A DNA stretch of 64,000 bases from Gordionus sp. m RMFG-2023 (taxonomy: Eukaryota > Nematomorpha > Gordioida > Chordodea > Parachordodidae): NCBI RefSeq assembly GCF_954871325.1, contig NC_088776.1, forward strand, positions 49,370,569 through 49,434,568, given 5' to 3'. Position numbers and translations under genes: made by a program. Each line of letters starts with the position of its first letter. The stretch's first letter is position 1. A model generated the notes under the pieces. That model had not been told where the DNA came from and did no database searches. It saw only the letters and a list, made by a program, of their open reading frames with translations. Shown piece by piece: positions 37,701 through 44,240 of this stretch.

Positions 37701-40650
37701 GAGTTCAGAATATTAATTTTTTGATACAATCTATGATGAGAAATTTAGTTTTATTGTGGCTATAGGCTAGAGTGACAAAAATTAGCATACAAACAGGCCG
37801 ATTTTGGTAAACATTACCTACAATGCATCAGATCCAGTGGGAGTTATCTTTATAAAACTCGTTGATAAAGTTACTTTAAGCTCCTCCGGGATCAACTAAA
37901 AAAAATTGGAATTTTTCACCCTATTTATAAAATATAAGTAGGATTTTCTTCCATACTTTAGATTTTCCATTTGTATTCTAAGTGGTCTCAAATTCTTAAG
38001 TTCTAAACTTTTCAGAAATTATTTTTAAATTTGGATACTTATATAAACAAATTTATAAATATAAAAATCGAAGGCTATTTAATTGGATAGATCTTAGATA
38101 AAACAAAAATTATCAAATGAAAATAAGATAGAATAAAATATATATTTAATTCAACCTGATAGAATTATGATGTATATAATCAATTGTTAAGCTGAAATGG
38201 AAATTAGGCAAATAATTAAGTGAAATGTGTTATGAAGAATGGCATGTGATTCTGATTGTTATATAAATAATTATTAATGTCATTTCTAATATTTAATTTT
38301 CTGACTTAGGGTCAGTGTGCCTCTTTTAGCCCAACTAGAGCCCAAAAAAAGTCTTCAAAGTCCAAGCCCAACAGGAGCAAGTTGAGCTTCAGACAGATCA
38401 TGCAGAGCTCGTTTACATTGAGCAAGAATTAATAAAAACAAAATGAATAAGAAGTGCTTATTTTCCTTAATTTTTTTAATATTTCATTATATTAATTTTG
38501 TTGTAAAATTAACGTATGAAAAATAAAATAAAAATAAGTAATTAAATAAATTACAAATTGGAAGATATTTTTATGGAAGTTACAAATATGTTGATAAATT
38601 ATATATCTTTGTTTTTTCCCCAATAATATAATTTATTTGGTACTAAACGATACTTTTTTGGTATCAGCTTTAAAAAAGTGGCATCTGTAACGATAAATTA
38701 AATAAACCTTAAAAAGATACTCTGGTAGCTTTATTGTCAAGATATATTATTAAATTTTTTATTTAGTAAATTAAATCTAAAATAAGAAACAATTGTATCT
38801 TTTGAATTCTATATTTAAATAACTCGTGTTAAGGCCTTTCATCCACTCCCCCCAATTTATTTTAAATAAAAGTATTAATAAAACCTTTTCTTTGGTATCC
38901 TCATCTTCATAATACAATTCTTTGGTGTCAGGGTGAAAGGAAGGTGAAGGAACAATAACCTAAATAGTGTGAAAAAAAAATCATATGAATATCTAATATT
39001 GTTGATTAATTTAATTGATTGAAATGCTATATTTAATACAAGTGCACCTCAAATCTAATCCCAACATTAGAATAGGAAGGATTCAGACCAAAAAAGAATT
39101 TTCCTGGCTGTATAATTTTAACTTTAAGGTATCAGTTTTTAAATGGTTTGTTTATATTCAAGAAATAATTCTAATACTCCATATTCATTTTATAAAAAAA
39201 ATATGACATATGTAGACATTATTAATATGTGACTGTTATATTTTAGGTTATGAGAGATAGTGATCTGCATCGGGCCTAATTTTTCAAACTTGGCCCAAAA
39301 TTTTTTTAAAATTTTGCCAGCGAGGGCCCAAACAGAAATATTTTTAAAAAAAATTTACCAGCCTGGCCCAAATTTATTTAAATATAGAAATTAATTTTTT
39401 TAATTACTCAAAATGCATCTAGTTTCAATAAATAAAATCAAATATTTTTATTTAACAAATTCAACATAAAATTAATAAATTTACATATATTAAAAAAAAT
39501 TCCAAAGGTTGACCCAAAAATTTGTTTAAAAAAATATTAGGCACAACCCAGTCCAAACCCAATTTCTTTATAAAAATAGGCCTGGCCCACTACTTTTGCA
39601 GATCTTTAATGAGAATTCTATAAGAGCAAAATAAAAATATTTTCCAACCTCGTCAATCTTTTCTTCTTCGTGAAATGTTCTAGAAAGGAGCAAACAAGTC
39701 ATGGGTTGATTGTGACATTTGGTAAATAGGATAAAATCATTACCAATTCTCATAGAGCCACTTTAGTTAATTAAATATAAAAATTATAAAGTAATAAAAA
39801 AATGATATATTTGATAAAGGCTTTATAACAGCAAGTAAAGGTTGACTAGGCCATAGGGGCCTTTCAAAATTGTTGACAATATTTTTGGGGTTGCCAGCCT
39901 AGCCCATAAATAAAATTTTATACATGTCTATCACTTTAAAAAAATTTCCAGCCCAACCCATAAAAATATTTTAGACTGTTGTCTATCCCAGCCTAAAAAA
40001 TTTTTTCCAGCATGTCAAGATTTGATTAACCTTAAATATCCATGACATATATTATTTTGATAAGCTTTAAAAAATATATTTTGATAAACTTAAAATAAAA
40101 TATTATGGGAAAATTTTATGTGAAATAAGATATTTAATAATAACTTACGATTTCAATCCATTCCCATATTGGCCAATCATTTTTCTTTCATCTCCTATCG
40201 TATCATCCTTTTTAAAAGATCTACCAAATGTCATTATATCCCTCGCCTCACCTAAAAAAATTTTATATTTTATATCTAGGTTTAATTTTAACTGGGGCTC
40301 ATCCCACATCCATCATCCAAAAAGCAAATCATATAACCTCCTCTTAGCTCTGAGTTGGCTTCTAAAAAATAATAGAAATATTCAAAATTAAATTAGGAAT
40401 TTTATTTACCCTCATATATATGAATATTTTTGGCATTTGCATCTCTAAAAATATATTATAAAAATTGGTAAAATTTAATATACCTAGAATTATCAATCAT
40501 TTCCGCTAATGCTCCAAATAAAAATTCATGAGTTGTACTATTTTATATAATATATAAGTATATATCATCGATTAATAGAAAAAACCTGTTTGAATGTAAA
40601 TAATTTATAGAGAGTTGAGCACGATTTAAATATTTATAATTTACAGCCAT
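1624..40650 (-). CDS. MORC2: MORC2-like GHKL ATPase with CW zinc finger (17 exons)
   Basis: Nuclear chromatin-silencing ATPase. Exons in transcript order: 40586-40650, 40484-40537, 40410-40444, 40293-40361, 40149-40251, 39649-39760, 38885-38959, 35592-36075, 33405-33524, 18009-18264, 16948-17045, 16192-16309, 12200-12383, 5719-5931, 5517-5651, 5168-5289, 1624-1768. Together they give 2,388 nt, exactly 796 codons, and every junction keeps phase. Recalled human MORC2 is matched along the length: [17 protein letters not shown], the DNSRDA and DDGCGM ATPase motifs, [41 protein letters not shown] (about residues 390-400), a CW finger from Cys490, and the C-terminal helix block. Human MORC2 is 1,032 aa. 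This one lacks most of the coiled-coil arm and the chromo-like domain. The exon 10/11 join (18009 to 17045) is the least certain. Introns 7-13 and 16 are stuffed with transposons. Confidence 0.93.
1860..2228. repeat. GC-tipped miniature element in MORC2 intron 16
   Basis: A run of short GC-rich tracts (CCTGCCC, CGCCCGCCTGCCCACCC, CCACCCAGGCC) separated by A/T stretches, ending CCCAGACCTCT. The same arrangement and the AGGTCTG-type end recur at 45.4-46.1 kb. The left end is poorly defined. Confidence 0.5.
2229..5167. other. Rest of MORC2 intron 16
   Basis: Mostly featureless A/T-rich DNA. A GC-rich cluster at about 4590-4730 (GCCGGGC, AGGCCGG, GGTCGGGC) looks like another decayed member of the GC-tipped family. 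No coding domain seen. Confidence 0.4.
5168..5931 (-). CDS. MORC2: MORC2 exons 14-16: low-complexity linker
   Basis: Exons 5719-5931, 5517-5651 and 5168-5289, with introns of 67 and 227 nt. The first two are Ser/Thr/Asn-rich (residues about 592-707), like the disordered linker of MORC proteins. The third starts [11 protein letters not shown], a likely nuclear localisation signal, and ends in a helix, [13 protein letters not shown]. Lengths of 213, 135 and 122 nt keep frame. No chromo-like domain is encoded. Confidence 0.88.
6053..6681. mobile_element. Inverted-repeat element, about 0.63 kb (family A, copy 1)
   Basis: Begins GATCAGAATTCGATTA and ends with its exact reverse complement. Similarity between the two arms extends inward for roughly 130 bp (shared TTATATAACAAGAAAAT block). 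No coding capacity, so it is a non-autonomous DNA element. It lies in MORC2 intron 13. The right half recurs at 11.42-11.71 kb. Confidence 0.7.
7440..8110 (+). repeat. Tandem repeat leader of the LINE, period about 75-90 bp
   Basis: About eight diverged units, each starting CACCCTAAAAATTTTCCCGA and continuing through GAAGTTAAATTCTATT...ATGATCCATTTTATTGGCTAAACC. They run straight into the C/T-rich 5' region of the reverse-transcriptase element that follows in the same orientation. I therefore read them as promoter monomers of its 5' UTR. Confidence 0.65.
8110..11140 (+). pseudogene. Decayed LINE-like reverse transcriptase element
   Basis: A C/T-rich leader with a 16-C run near 8359-8374 is followed by broken coding sequence from about 8520. 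Visible parts in order: an N-terminal domain (8524-9084); RT motifs [15 protein letters not shown] and [14 protein letters not shown] (9383-9604); [15 protein letters not shown] and NLWYLDDGS (9740-9900, the YLDD catalytic loop); a thumb region (10102-10500); a Cys/His patch CAACRKQ...RHCFFC (10600-10680); and a C-terminal DGKCPDG...WNVSC block (10755-10850) in the place where related elements have a restriction-like nuclease. At least five frameshifts or stops separate the pieces, so it is dead. The LINE clade is uncertain. It is inserted in MORC2 intron 13. Confidence 0.8.
11420..11712. mobile_element. Inverted-repeat element family A, partial copy 2
   Basis: Repeats the right half of the element at 6053-6681: CATGTAGCATACAT, GATGCATG, the TTGATTTTCTTGTTATATA block and the TAATCGAATTCTGATCTTAA end. 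The matching left half is missing. Confidence 0.6.
12200..12383 (-). CDS. MORC2: MORC2 exon 13
   Basis: The split AG/G codon joins exon 12. [20 protein letters not shown] aligns with human [20 protein letters not shown] just after the CW finger. An acidic run ([10 protein letters not shown]) and [10 protein letters not shown] follow. The donor GTGAGC begins at 12199. This exon is an island between a 3.8-kb intron (foldback element) and a 6.3-kb intron (LINE). Confidence 0.92.
12675..12968. mobile_element. Miniature inverted-repeat element, about 0.29 kb
   Basis: Ends ATAAATGTGCATATCT and AGATATGCACATTTAT are perfect inverted repeats. Further inward, CATCTTGGAAT and CCAAGATG also mirror. A TA flank on both sides would suit a Tc1/mariner-type element. 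No ORF. It lies in MORC2 intron 12. Confidence 0.6.
13035..16154. mobile_element. Long-inverted-repeat (foldback) element, about 3.1 kb
   Basis: The left arm from TAGTGTTGTTAATT mirrors the right arm ending AATTAATAACACTA. Shared blocks include ACCCGGGGTTC, the TTATCTAACCTCAG region, CTAAGCTGAGTTGC, CCTAGGTGGT, and AGAGTGAT next to TTTCAGCTAAAAC (13420 versus 15460). The mirror continues to about 13870 against 14930, so each arm is over 0.8 kb. The core holds no recognisable transposase. A related short element lies at 34.8-35.05 kb. I could not see a clear target duplication. Confidence 0.7.
14779..14928. repeat. Short tandem repeat, unit about 28 bp, five copies
   Basis: Units of AAAATTTATATCAAAAATAT with T-rich spacers, near the centre of the foldback element. 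Confidence 0.6.
16192..17045 (-). CDS. MORC2: MORC2 exons 11-12: CW zinc finger
   Basis: Exon 11 (16948-17045) encodes [11 protein letters not shown] and [14 protein letters not shown]. Exon 12 (16192-16309) continues [16 protein letters not shown] to ELWEC and CNR. Zinc ligands are Cys490, Cys493, the Cys of WEC and the Cys of NRCDAP in the next exon. CW domains read histone H3 tails in many proteins. In human MORC2 the first ligand block reads CLKWR, while here it is CSKYR, with Tyr496 in place of the usual Trp. The intron between the two exons is 638 nt. Confidence 0.88.
17046..18008. other. MORC2 intron 10
   Basis: A/T-rich. A short open stretch at 17061-17090 next to exon 11 could be an extra mini-exon (it is in phase), but it would leave a 30-nt intron. 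I left it out. Confidence 0.4.
18009..18264 (-). CDS. MORC2: MORC2 exon 10
   Basis: [20 protein letters not shown] followed by DFADEKEW is close to human [20 protein letters not shown] followed by DFADAKEY. The exon then runs to [10 protein letters not shown] and a very basic tail. The acceptor ATTTAG sits at 18265. I placed the donor at GTACGA (18008), which gives the phase needed by exon 11. The frame stays open 10 nt further to a TAA at 17996, so a small uncertainty remains at this end. Confidence 0.85.
19413..21795 (+). mobile_element. hAT-like DNA transposon, 2.4 kb, nested in the LTR fossil
   Basis: Terminal inverted repeats CAGAGTTGGGCAG and CTGCCCAACTCTG, flanked by a perfect 6-bp direct repeat, AGTAAT (19407-19412 and 21796-21801). 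Subterminal arrays of GTATCTAAGATAC-like words occur at both ends. At 19845-20040 on the plus strand lies a BED-type zinc-finger remnant ([10 protein letters not shown], then [11 protein letters not shown]) with one in-frame stop between the two parts. The catalytic part is missing. Another hAT sits inside at 20.17-20.83 kb. Confidence 0.75.
20165..20830 (-). mobile_element. Second hAT element, nested in the first
   Basis: Ends TAGAGGTGTCCCGATACC and the complement of TAGGGATGTGCCGATATT, with several copies of CCGATCCGATA-like words. On the minus strand (about 20630-20535) it encodes [20 protein letters not shown] then [13 protein letters not shown]. This is the C-terminal dimerisation signature of hAT transposases. 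The rest of the transposase is gone. Confidence 0.78.
22400..22638. mobile_element. GC-tipped miniature element, copy
   Basis: Starts AGACCTGCAGAGGTACC, then AGCCCAGCCCGGATTT and further GCCCGG tracts, and ends GGGCCAGGCCTCT. It shares its first 20 bp with the copy at 24.81 kb. No coding sequence. Confidence 0.7.
24280..24760. repeat. Dispersed repeat, inverted relative to 30.74-31.05 kb
   Basis: Shares, in opposite orientation, the blocks AATATGCAAATTTT next to AAGTTGGGCCGAG, a CTGAGATATGAGCC-like word with an adjacent GGTC, and ATTTTTCTAAAATTTTTAC. The two copies flank the Mutator-like element but lie outside its target duplication. Confidence 0.55.
24810..25050. mobile_element. GC-tipped miniature element with perfect 10-bp ends
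   Basis: AGACCTGCAG at the left and CTGCAGGTCT at the right, with five GGCCTGG/GGCCGGG-type tracts between A/T runs. It is the best-defined member of the family. Confidence 0.75.
25814..26038. repeat. Tip array of the MULE, left end
   Basis: About 13 diverged copies of a 16-17 bp unit (A/T run plus TTCCCCGGAAAA). The mirror array is at 30139-30341. Open frames across these arrays (Gly/Phe/Pro repeats) are products of the repeat, not genes. Confidence 0.85.
26515..27190. repeat. Duplicated subterminal module of the MULE
   Basis: The block CTGGCGTTAT...TTCATTTTTGT...CGTGCTAAGCATTAT...TGATTTGAC at 26515-26735 is repeated in direct order at 26805-27010. An inverted piece (ATATATAAAACAAAAATGAAC) follows at 27090, and then an internal copy of the terminus (AATAATTCCCCGGAAAAAAA) at 27155-27180. 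Confidence 0.7.
27978..28456 (-). pseudogene. MULE transposase, C-terminal exon
   Basis: Reads [51 protein letters not shown], then [16 protein letters not shown] and [13 protein letters not shown] to a TAG stop. GCFYH...KIQELGL and the N-N-x-x-E-G-W-N-x-x-F motif are hallmarks of Mutator-like transposases, near the end of the DDE domain. A plausible splice acceptor (TTTTCAACTTTTAG) precedes 28456. The first two catalytic acids and any FLYWCH or zinc-finger domain are not found upstream, so only about 160 residues survive. Confidence 0.88.
29275..29310. repeat. Internal copy of the MULE terminus
   Basis: AATAATTCCCCGGAAAAAAA preceded by TCTAGAAA, in the same orientation as the copy at 27155-27180. 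The interior between them therefore has direct, not inverted, terminus copies. Confidence 0.65.
30740..31050. repeat. Dispersed repeat, inverted copy of 24.28-24.76 kb
   Basis: See the partner at 24280. It shares CTCGGCCCAACTTGAAAATT, the CATATCTCAG word and GTAAAAATTTTAAAAAAAT. No coding sequence. Confidence 0.55.
31905..32165. mobile_element. Miniature copy of the nested hAT family
   Basis: CGTACCGATATTTTTAATCG at the left and ATATCGGATCGGTAATCGGC to CAGTACCGGCCCCTA at the right match, in reverse, the ends of the element at 20.17-20.83 kb. It has no hATC domain. Confidence 0.65.
32542..32835. mobile_element. GC-tipped miniature element, copy
   Basis: Begins AGATCTGCAAATCACGGCCT and ends GGCGGGCGGCCCGATGCAGAT. 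Internal tracts include GGTCCGGCT and GGGCCAGGCTGGGC. Confidence 0.7.
32985..33295. mobile_element. GC-tipped miniature element, decayed copy
   Basis: AGCCCGGCTCGGCCCG, GCCGGCCCGGCTC, GCCGGCCTGGCC and CCCAACCCGACCCG tracts between A/T runs. No clear ends. It lies about 110 bp from MORC2 exon 9. Confidence 0.55.
33405..33524 (-). CDS. MORC2: MORC2 exon 9 (shortened coiled-coil region)
   Basis: Starts with CT after G from exon 8 (Ala) and ends with G completing Val in exon 10, so both joins are in phase. It encodes [19 protein letters not shown] and then a segment resembling the human FIYN...LIKMYEKVG block. Roughly 80 residues of the human coiled-coil arm have no counterpart. Sequence similarity is weak here. 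Phase and position are the main support. Confidence 0.72.
34812..35050. mobile_element. Short inverted-repeat element
   Basis: AACTATAGTTGGGTA and TACCCAACTATAG bound a 0.24-kb segment containing CTTTCAGCTAAAAC, a word also present in both arms of the foldback element at 13.0-16.2 kb. Confidence 0.5.
35592..36075 (-). CDS. MORC2: MORC2 exon 8 (transducer-like region, longest exon)
   Basis: 161 codons plus one base. It starts [14 protein letters not shown], aligning with human EKFAIETELIYKYSPF, and includes [20 protein letters not shown] and a basic stretch ending AKFRARAM. It is GC-richer and CpG-containing, unlike its surroundings. This is the gyrase-B-like second half of the ATPase module. 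The middle (about 35690-35790 on the plus strand) is a Ser/Asn-rich insertion compared with human. Confidence 0.9.
36550..36960 (+). pseudogene. hAT remnant with C-terminal domain
   Basis: A/G-rich words GAACCCGG, GTTCGAACC and AGGAACCTTGAACCG are typical of hAT subterminal repeats. The plus frame from 36760 reads [20 protein letters not shown], a stop, then [12 protein letters not shown]. This fits the hAT dimerisation motif in which S-x-x-S-E-x-x-F-S is followed by a basic segment. A few tens of codons remain. Confidence 0.5.
36961..38884. other. Rest of MORC2 intron 7
   Basis: Long A/T-rich stretch with a TA microsatellite near 37517. A moderately GC-rich patch at 38310-38420 (GCCCAACTAGAGCCC) has no readable product. 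Confidence 0.4.
38885..38959 (-). CDS. MORC2: MORC2 exon 7
   Basis: 25 codons, [20 protein letters not shown] followed by DTKEK. These continue HEEEKIDE as in the human VIVPLPTW segment. Both ends are phase 0. The upstream intron, 38960-39648, contains a GC-tipped inverted-repeat element (39261-39606). Confidence 0.92.
39261..39606. mobile_element. GC-tipped miniature element in MORC2 intron 6
   Basis: TGATCTGCATCGGGCCTAAT at the left, AGGCCTGGCCCACT next to TTTTGCAGATCTTT at the right, with GGCCCAAA tracts between. Same architecture as the copies at 24.8 and 32.5 kb. Confidence 0.65.
39649..39760 (-). CDS. MORC2: MORC2 exon 6
   Basis: Encodes [14 protein letters not shown] and [15 protein letters not shown], near-identical to the human block that follows the glycine-rich ATP lid. 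The acceptor is at 39761 and the donor GTTGGA begins at 39648. Exon 5 supplies TC and this exon supplies T, giving Ser. Intron 5 (39761-40148) is 388 nt with no repeat I could assign. Confidence 0.95.
40149..40650 (-). CDS. MORC2: MORC2 exons 1-5: ATPase N-terminus with four tiny introns
   Basis: The start codon at 40650-40648 opens [13 protein letters not shown]. This matches the human start in register, which is why I chose it. Introns are 48, 39, 48 and 41 nt (40538-40585, 40445-40483, 40362-40409, 40252-40292), all GT-AG with T/A-rich 3' ends. Residues 1-108 carry the GHKL lid and motif I, with catalytic-type Glu34 and Asn38 in [10 protein letters not shown]. Motif II is DDGCGM at 67-72, and the GQYGNGLKS loop ends exon 5. 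Split codons across all four introns restore conserved residues (Ser, Arg, Glu, Ser). Confidence 0.95.
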
Positions 40651-40898
40651 CTTTCACTAGATGAATAGGTGTAAAGTTCACATATGGTTAGAAGTTAGTG
40701 GTTAGATGAAATAAGAAAAAATTATAATAAAGATATAAACTTTAATTAATTAAAAAATATTTGGTAATAAGTAGATGAGTCATTTTTTATATATTGAGAG
40801 GAAAAACGGACAAGGACGTGTTTAAAATGTAGTATTATTTATTCTGAGAGGCAAATAATATTCCATACAGTAGGCAAATTCTGTTTTAAATCTTCAAA

Positions 40899-41910
40899 CA
40901 TAGGCATAGCCAGGGGGAGGGGGCAAGGGGAAATTTCCTCCCGCTCTTCAGAATTTATCACTTTTTTGAATATCATTTTAAGCTAATAAAAAATATTCCT
41001 CCTAGCCCTCCCCCCACTCCCTGACTCCGAAAAAATGTAATCATATATCTTAAACAATAATTTGAAAGAAAGAATGTAAAAGTTAATAATTTTTTATAAA
41101 AATATTCATCATAATTTATACATTATTAGAAAAAGCATTTATATATAAAAAAAGTGAACCAAAAATGTTTTTTAAGAAATGGAATATAAGCCAAAGATAA
41201 GTCTTAAGAAAAAAGTGAAATGTATTATAATTATTAATAATTGATCCATAAATTAATAAATAATATAATATACCAAAATATAATTTTTTATAAAATGAGT
41301 AATTTTAATAAATATAATTATAAAACTATTGATAAAATGAAATCATAAATTAAAGAAAAAAAATTAAAGCACAATAAATACAGTGGAATATTATGTCGTA
41401 GATTTACAGTATATCCAATTTTATCAATTATCATATAACAATCAGTTATTTTTACCAATATTGCGAATTATATATATTACAGAAAACTATAAAATATTGA
41501 TAAGGACATCAGAAAATATCTTTTAAAAACATTGTGGGATAAATAATATGAAGAGAAATTTTTAATATCATTTTCTTAAATAAATAGATGGCGTTTAATA
41601 ATTGAATGCAAATTGTTGCTATATTTATTATCAAGAACCTTTATTTGTAAAATTTGTTAAAATAATAACTTTTATATATTATTTACTGTCAAATATTATG
41701 CCTGTAAAAGTAGAATTTTACCTAGTATTATGCAACCAATCTTATATAATAGAGGAATATCAACTATATGTTTAATTACTTTTTATAAATAAATAAATTA
41801 ATATCATGCTTAATATTGATGTATATACAATTAATTTTTTATATTTTATATAAACTAATATAAATATATTTCATATTTGTTCCAGGCTTAATCCTCTCTA
41901 CGCCTATGTC
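40899..41910. mobile_element. hAT-type non-autonomous element between MORC2 and PSMB2
   Basis: Left end ACATAGGCATAGCCAGG followed by a G-rich tract. Right end CTCTACGCCTATGT is the near-complement. About 1 kb and A/T-rich inside, with no ORF. It fills most of the 1.47-kb gap between the two divergent genes and may push regulatory sequence aside. Confidence 0.6.
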
Positions 41911-42115
41911 CTAAAATGATAATATAAAAAATTATCAACTTAATTTGAATATATAGCTAAACAAAGGCAACCACCTTTATCAAAATACGGAACTTAATTT
42001 GGCTTTATAGAAGAAATATTTGTTACAAATTAATATTTAGGTTTCATGGATAGATGTAAAAAGATTTATTAACCTGTCATTCATTTATTTCAAATAATTT
42101 TTTGGTCTATATATA

Positions 42116-42957
42116 ATGGAGTGCGTATTGGGCATGTGTTTTAAAGACTTTGTTCTCTTGGCATCAGATGCTACTGAAACTCATAGCATTATGGTTATAA
42201 AGCATGGTAATTATTTATTTAATATATGAAATATATATTTTTTTATAGATAGCCTTAAAATGTACAGTGTTAATCAAAATGTAATGATAGGTGTTGTAGG
42301 TGAAAAGGGCGATAGCCACGAATTTGCTGAGTATGTATCAAAAAATATGCAACTATATAAGTTTAGAAACGGTATTTTTTTTAAATATTTATTAACTTTG
42401 TAAATTCATATTTAGGATATGATGTAGATCCATTCAAAGTTGCACATTTTGCAAGGAGAACCTTAGCTGATGCCCTTAGATCAGTATTAATTTTATATTA
42501 TAATTTAATATTTAACAATACTCTAGTCAAGCCCTTATTATGTAAATTCAATAATTGCTGGGTTTGATCCACAGACAAATCAGAGTTGCTTATTCTTTTT
42601 GGATTATTTAGCATCATTGATCCCTATTCCATTTGGAGCTCAAGGATATGGAGCATTTTTTGCTAACTCTATACTGGATAGGCATTTTAATAAAGGTAAT
42701 TTTAATTTATTTAATTTTGAAATTTCAATTATATTTAGATCTAAATGAAGATGATGCATATTTACTTTTAACAAAAGCTATTGATGAGGTTAGACATAGC
42801 ACAGTTTATTAATCCTTTATATTTAATCTAGATACAAAAAAGACTTTTAGTAAATTTACCAGCTTTTAAAGTAAAAATTATAGATAAAAATGGACAGCGA
42901 AATTTAAAAGACATATATTTGAAGACATCTTTTGTTATTGATAAACAATCAACTTAA
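42116..42957 (+). CDS. PSMB2: 20S proteasome subunit beta type-2 (beta4)
   Basis: Structural, non-catalytic beta subunit of the 20S core. Exons 42116-42206, 42249-42371, 42416-42483, 42527-42695, 42739-42788 and 42832-42957. Introns are 42, 44, 43, 43 and 43 nt, all GT...AG. The 627-nt reading frame gives 208 aa, close to the human 201. It starts MECVLGMCFKDFVLLASDAT. It includes GEKGDSHEFAEYVSKNMQLY and RNGYDVDPFKVAHFARRTLA, then SSPYYVNSIIAGFDP, FLDYLASL, GAQGYGAFFANSILDRHF and KVKIIDKNGQRNL, each matching human PSMB2 in order. It lacks the N-terminal catalytic Thr, as expected for this subunit. It is transcribed away from MORC2. Confidence 0.97.
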
Positions 42958-42992
42958 TTTATTTTTAATATATTTACTAACATTATAATTTT

Positions 42993-42998
42993 AATAAA
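42993..42998 (+). terminator. Probable PSMB2 poly(A) signal
   Basis: AATAAA 36 nt after the stop codon, so the 3' UTR would be very short. Confidence 0.55.
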
Positions 42999-43228
42999 CA
43001 TGCATTGAGAATATAATAATATTTCAATAAAATTATTTTTATTCTTATTTAAGGACCTGTGCAAATTAAATATTAGATTAGATAAATAACCACACAGTTA
43101 TATATTCAAAATTAATATAATCTTTGATATGAACTTAATTTGTAAATCTATATTAAGTTTTATATTACTTTGAAACTTAATTGTTAAAAATTGTCATCTG
43201 AGCCAAATCCTTGTGAATCTTATATTAG

Positions 43229-43592
43229 AGATGTACAAAATCTAGGCTGGATCTATTTTTTAAAAGATAAATTGGGTTGGGCTAGGTCATGCCTAATATT
43301 TTTTAAAAAAAAATCAGTCTGACAGGGCTTTAATATTTACATTGAATATCATGCAATTTTGTGAAATAATTTGATATATATTAATTTTTGTAGGAAATAA
43401 GGCACCAATATTTTTTTATGTATATTATTTTTAAATATAAAACTATTTTGAAAAAATTTGGGCCAAGCAAGCAAATAATATAGGAGGGGTCAGGTTAAAT
43501 AAATAAAAATTGTTCAAGATTGGGCTTGACGTTTTTTTTTGAAATAATTTTTGGCATGGAATAGTTGAAAAATTAGGCCCAATGCAGATCAC
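43229..43592. mobile_element. GC-tipped miniature element 3' of PSMB2
   Basis: GAGATGTACAAAATCTAGGCTGG at the left, AGGCCCAATGCAGATCACC at the right, with GGGCTAGG and GGGCCAAGC tracts inside. More decayed than the other copies. Confidence 0.55.
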
Positions 43593-43759
43593 CAACTTAT
43601 ATAATATCCTTATTGTTTAAAAGATGATTATATTTAATATATTATTAATTATGCCATCTATACAAGTTAGAATATAGGAATGATGTAAACTATAAAATTT
43701 ATCATTTATAGATTTGACTAAAGAGAATCTTAAAATATATTAATTATATAGAGGCATTA

Positions 43760-44240
43760 AATAGTGCTATAAACATTACTTCAAAAAAGAAATGTGTTAC
43801 TATTATGCATTAAAAAGGAACACATTATCATTACTCATTTGACTTAAAATGAACATATTACTCCTATTGAAAAAAAAGTAATGTGTTACTACTTAAAAAT
43901 TTCTAAATATATATTTTAAAAAATCAATTTTCAAAATTTTGATCAGATAAACAAGAGCACTTATGCTCAATAGATCTGCTAATGTTCAACTGGCACAGAA
44001 TGGGGGTTATATTATATTTAATAATTAAAAATTTTAATTGGGGGAATTTATTAAAAATATTTAAAGAATGAACTTTATTTACAAGAAAATTTATTAGATC
44101 ATCTTCACAAAAATCTATATTAAGATCTTCATCAAATCTTTTATTTTTGTCAGAATTTAATCTGAATTTACCTTCATATTTTTTTAGATTTGAGTTGCTG
44201 GGCATCCGGTTGAAATATTTTAATGAGGGCAAAATCTACA
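43760..44240 (-). pseudogene. hAT-related fragment
   Basis: TGTGTTACTA and CACATTATCATTACT words (43790-43890) are followed by a minus-strand open stretch at 43924-44232, rich in Asn/Lys. Its FRLNSDKNKRFDEDLNI segment recurs, degraded, at 55665-55700. The repeat makes a transposon origin likely. The link to hAT rests on the GTTACT subterminal words and is weak. Confidence 0.4.
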
